This document shows positions 9,049 through 12,769 of a stretch of 12,769 nucleotides of DNA, piece by piece; position 1 is the stretch's first letter, and each line of letters opens with the position of its first letter. Both the position numbers and the translations under genes were made by a program. The notes beneath the pieces were generated by a model. It was not told the DNA's origin. It saw nothing but the letters and a program-made list of their open reading frames with translations, and did not search any database. Origin of the DNA: Phoronis ovalis (Eukaryota > Phoronida > Phoronidae); assembly GCA_028565635.1 (NCBI GenBank), contig JAOXYB010042627.1:1-12769 (forward strand), given 5' to 3'.

Positions 9049-9231
9049 TATAGGTATGGTGGCCTAAAATCTAGTGCAATATAAACCAGCAGGCTCAGAT
9101 AATTGATATCGAATGTTGTTTTCGTTATCTGTACATTGAAATGTTACAAAGAAAGAAAAACCAAGAATATTCACCATTCTTCTGCTTTTTTATCAATCAT
9201 GTATAAAAGGGAATAGTCACTAAATGTAGAC

Positions 9232-9274
9232 GAATGATTAAGAATCATTCCCCTTCTTTGTTGTCACAACAAGG
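9232..9274. repeat. Two adjacent short palindromes
   Basis: GAATGATT-AAG-AATCATTC (9232-9250) is a perfect 8-bp inverted repeat with a 3-nt loop. Five bases later TTGTTGT-C-ACAACAA (9258-9272) is a perfect 7-bp inverted repeat, extendable to 9256-9274 with one wobble. The second contains CTTTGTT, a Sox-type core. Confidence 0.75.
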
Positions 9275-9383
9275 CCGAATATTATAGAAGCAACATAAAA
9301 AATTGACTAATAATTAAAATGCGTACGTAACCAGTCTTAAGAAAATTTTGTAAATAATTTTTTATTTAAAAAAAATATTTATT

Positions 9384-9402
9384 TATAATAATAATAATAA
9401 AA
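9384..9402. repeat. (TAA)n microsatellite
   Basis: About five to six TAA/ATA units sit at the end of a stretch of about 50 bases, from roughly 9350, made almost only of A and T. Confidence 0.8.
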
Positions 9403-9601
9403 TGCTATGAGTCTGTTACCAGTTATTAACCTTCAGGGACAAATCGCCTGTTAAATATGTAACGGTTACGTTAAGTTCATGAAGCTGAGCAAAGAAAACA
9501 ATTTTCCAATTACCCCAGAAACAATACAAGGAGTAATCAACCGTTTATTAGCTAATTTTCATCAGTATTTACGCATACACTTTGGCATCTTATGAGAAAA
9601 C

Positions 9602-9684
9602 TAATCCCAAGTTTCGCAAAAACTTACTAACACATTTTGTTACTTAAATTTCCAGGCAAAGTTACATATTGTCACTTGGGATTA
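9602..9684. repeat. 11-bp inverted repeat with 61-nt spacer
   Basis: TAATCCCAAGT (9602-9612) and ACTTGGGATTA (9674-9684) are exact reverse complements. Outside them AAAA and TTTT extend the pairing if one C is bulged. Each arm carries TAATCC/GGATTA, the site of K50 homeodomains such as Otx. The interior does not fold into a continuing stem, which argues against a miRNA precursor. Confidence 0.75.
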
Positions 9685-10221
9685 TTTTAAATATATTCAG
9701 CTAGCATTTTGTACCCAATAAATGAGATGAAATTGAATCACAGTTAAATTCATGTTTGAAACCTATATAAGATTTTATGGTTTAGTTATATCCGTATTTA
9801 GAAATATAAAATCCAGACAAACAGTTTGTCGCCGAGTTCATTTCAAGCTGGTACAGAAGCCTAAAAAAATAAGTATTGTCATATTTGAATTTGTCTGAGT
9901 TTAAGGACCGGCTTTTACTTCATAAAAACGATAACATATTGCAAAATGATCAATGATAGCTTAATTACTAAGGTTTTAGTGACTTATTATTTACTTTTGA
10001 TGATTGATGCGTTTTCAAGACCAGATTCACTAATACATATATGGAAGCAAAAAAACGATTATCTGTAAGAAATTCCAGTATAATATGCTAGTAGATAGTT
10101 ATTTTCAAATATAAAAATGCCAATAATTTAAATTAAGCGGAGTCTTTTTAGATCTTATAAAATATATTGTGCGATAGGGTAATGAATTTTGTTAGAGACA
10201 TTGAAAAAATATTTTTTATTC

Positions 10222-10254
10222 TTATTATTCTAAGTTTAAAGCTTATAATAATAA
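10222..10254. repeat. AT-rich 13-bp inverted repeat, 7-nt loop
   Basis: TTATTATTCTAAG (10222-10234) and CTTATAATAATAA (10242-10254) pair at 12 of 13 positions. The AT-rich composition makes chance likely. Confidence 0.6.
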
Positions 10255-10847
10255 AAATTTCGAGTCCCTTATTAACAATTGTCTGACAAACGAGAATTCC
10301 TAAATGTTCCTTATTTCATCTGTTATGCAATAATTTCGCAATTTTTTAATTAGTCGAAAGTACATATATTTCATTTTTGATTTAAAAAATTAGAACTAAA
10401 CTTTATAAAACCGGTCGTCACAGAGACAGAGGTTAAGAGTACATCAAATAAGCTGAATTCACATTTCAACAATTTTGATTCTGTAGTTGACTACAATTTG
10501 TTTCAAATATAATTTTAAAAAGGCGAAAAAAATGGTCAGGAATAGATAAGGGGTTAATATGGCAAAACAACATAAAATATAATACAAATTCATTTTATTT
10601 TGCACTTATTCTAGTTTTAGTCCAAATTGGTAAATACACGGACTCGTTTAACTCGATAGAACTTCAGAAGCAAACAAACTCAAACGATTAAGGATATTAA
10701 CTTAACGTTTTAACCATTTACAAGAAATCATAGCATTTTTGTTTTTAATCAAAGAAATGTATCTTAAGGTGCACACCTTGAGGCTGTTATTTTACAATAA
10801 GATACACGAAAATAGAGTAACCATTTCCATCTGTCCTAGCCTAGAAC

Positions 10848-10866
10848 TTGCCTCTAGATGGCGCTG
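10848..10866 (+). promoter_or_regulatory. CTCF-like insulator motif
   Basis: TTGCCTCTAGATGGCGCTG fits the broad vertebrate CTCF consensus TGGCCASYAGRKGGCRCTR at 17 of 19 positions. It also contains TAGATGGCGCTG, which matches the fly dCTCF core YAGRKGGCGCTR completely. The match is GC-rich in an otherwise AT-rich downstream region. CTCF binds such sites in bilaterians to form chromatin boundaries. It lies about 4.9 kb past the DMRT stop codon. Binding is inferred from motif alone. Confidence 0.45.
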
Positions 10867-10896
10867 CATTTTGTTCAGGTTTGGGAACAAAATGCA
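10865..10896. repeat. Perfect 12-bp inverted repeat, 8-nt loop, overlapping the CTCF-like motif
   Basis: TGCATTTTGTTC (10865-10876) and GAACAAAATGCA (10885-10896) are exact reverse complements around the loop AGGTTTGG. The left arm begins on the last two bases of the CTCF-like motif. It could be the end of a small mobile element or a DNA/RNA hairpin of regulatory use. Confidence 0.85.
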
Positions 10897-12769
10897 TTAT
10901 ATGCTTATTAATAATATCTCGCGATTTGTGGAAACTTGTGATTGCTAGCTAACATGACACAGTGGCATATGCTGAGGATACATTTGCAAAGAAGATTTCA
11001 CCTTTTAATTTTTATTGGATCATTTTTCGATCACTTTAGGACGTTAAAACTGCAGCTCTACTAATATATATGTTTTGCTGACTTTTCTTTTAAAATATTT
11101 TAGTAAGTAATTCATACACACGAACACAAGTAAAGAACACGTAAATAAACGACATCAATGACCTTAGAATGCAATCAGATTAAATATGAGAATGAACACG
11201 GAAAATTGGTCTGTTTCCATTCCGGCTTATACAAAACAAATAATAGCACAACATATATACTGCTCGAAAGTGCATGGTAGTCTAATTAGAATACCGTAAC
11301 CTTAAGTTATTAGTTAGAAGGCGCCGAAGGTAAACTCTTCTAATCTGCTACCGGACATCATAAGGACAAATTCTCAGCTTGACTCTCACCTAATTCATCA
11401 CCGTGTGACAATAATGTTTACTTTTAATATTTTATTTTCATTAAATGGTATCAAGTTTCGTATCGTTTTCATATCTTCATGGTTACACTTGACATATTAT
11501 TTGCTATTCTTCAAAGTAGCTAAATGTATGAATATTATTTTAGAAAATTAATTCTTTCTGTCGGACCTGGAGTCAGAGGCGGATTCAAGATCATCAGAAG
11601 GGTGGGTTTCTTTTTAAATTGTTTTCAGTGGGAGAGAGAGGTCGTTTATGCCTACATTTTTAATCGAACTCTAGAATTTAAATACTTGCAATTAAAATGA
11701 GCTTGATTTTTCAATGACACTATTATTTAGCATTAAAACCATCTCTCCCGTTATTTAGATTTAAAAGTCTTTATTCTCAACTATCCTTGCGCCGATTATT
11801 TAGTGTGCTTACGCATGAGTGCAATAAAAAATCGAAAGGGCATACTATATTAATAGTTTATTCAATGTTATTCAGTGTTTCTCCTTCGTTAACAAAAAAT
11901 GTCACACAGACTCTGAGAATCCTTGGGTGTTTGTATGTAGAAGCAAATAATACGCGGCAGCTATATATCAGACGACACAGTTCATATCCGTAAAAGTAAA
12001 AGACAAACAACAATAACAATTTGCAATTATACTACATTTTTTAGTAGTGTTGAATTTCTAACATGTGTTAGGTTACAATTAGTATTCATAACACAATCAG
12101 ATTATATAGAAACTCTACATGTGAGACATTTATTCTACATAGATACGTCTATGCGTTTATTTAAGGTATTAAAACAATGGGTGTGTTAATTAATAAAATA
12201 TTGACAAGTAGTCTCAAGTAGCATAAATAGTCTTGATACGTCTGACTTGGCTTTTCAGTTTTCATAAGAAAATCAAATCTCTAATAGTACTTCAACTCAA
12301 CGTCATTAATGTTTGGGAGTGCTTTTTTAAAATTTACACTCATACAAGTGTAGAACCAATGTTATAAAACATGCTGTAAAGGGCCATATGCAGGGACATA
12401 AACAACTAACTTAAAACAAGGAATAGATATAGAAAAACATAAAAAAGACCTCCATTCAATTTTTTAAAAATTTGCTAAGCCGTATATTTTAGTACTACAA
12501 CTACGGCTGTAATTTTATTTTGTGTTATGACTTATAATTACATCAACAGAAATACACATGTTGGTTCATGCATACCGAGAGCAACGAAACATGTAGGGAA
12601 GACTGCAAAAAGCTATAAGTAAGTTTTGATTTCATTATTAGACTAATATTGTAATTTAAATCACATATACGTTTTATGATAACCAACTGAAAATGGTATA
12701 AGGACACAATTGATTTTCCCATCCACTTCTATAGTAAATTCATGTAATTTAAATCATTATAAAAATGTC

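Larger units (their letters stand above)
6519..12769. other. Downstream non-coding region
   Basis: About 6.2 kb without a supportable gene. Open frames at 10739-10948 and 11787-11993 are short, lack a motif and do not stand out in composition. The region holds the inverted repeats, microsatellite and CTCF-like site listed separately. Otherwise I see only AT-rich unique-looking DNA. It could carry distal enhancers of the DMRT gene or introns of another gene, which sequence alone cannot settle. Confidence 0.6.

Noticed and set aside
9597-9688. Possible pre-miRNA at the 9.6 kb inverted repeat
   Set aside because: Pairing stops after the arms; the 61-nt interior does not continue the stem as a miRNA precursor would.
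10739-10948. 69-residue plus-strand frame spanning the CTCF-like motif
   Set aside because: Short, without a motif; the frame runs through the inverted repeat.
11787-11993. 68-residue plus-strand frame
   Set aside because: Short, no domain, no splice or promoter context.
12138-12243. GATACGTCT twice (12142-12150, 12235-12243), the first inside a CATAGA-TACG-TCTATG palindrome
   Set aside because: A short 9-mer pair with no further shared flank; likely chance.

Overview
The window looks like animal (metazoan) nuclear DNA. It is strongly AT-rich, has long non-coding stretches, and carries one gene with a canonical GT-AG intron. That gene is a DMRT-family (doublesex/mab-3-related) transcription factor on the + strand. 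It reads as two coding exons, 2822-3200 and 5283-5923, separated by a phase-1 intron of 2082 bp. Joined, they encode 339 residues with an N-terminal DM zinc domain and a downstream DMA (CUE/UBA-like) domain, which places the gene in the DMRTA/DMRT3/dmrt93B branch. The DM domain has an SWLKGHKR core and a [19 protein letters not shown] extension. From memory of the family this fits a protostome DMRT3/dmrt93B-like (often labelled DMRTA2-like) gene, with a mollusc-like lophotrochozoan as a plausible source. Species assignment is inference.

Layout. 1-2640 is upstream non-coding DNA with no supportable gene. About 2640-2821 is the proximal promoter/5' leader, less AT-rich, with two CCAAT boxes. 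2822-3200 is exon 1. 3201-5282 is the intron, which holds two diverged copies of one repeat segment, a perfect 15-bp triplet tandem array in one copy, and several inverted repeats. 5283-5923 is exon 2. 5924 to about 6295 is a likely 3' UTR with two consensus Pumilio sites just ahead of a variant poly(A) signal. About 6300-12769 is 6.4 kb of non-coding downstream DNA with a two-copy tandem duplication, several perfect inverted repeats, and a strong CTCF-like motif that abuts a perfect 12-bp hairpin near 10.85 kb.

I found no CRISPR array, prokaryotic operon, recognisable transposon coding region, rRNA or tRNA. The most interesting material is regulatory: the CTCF-like site with its hairpin, the paired Pumilio elements, and the duplicated intronic repeat. 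All of it is motif-level evidence that needs comparative or functional data.
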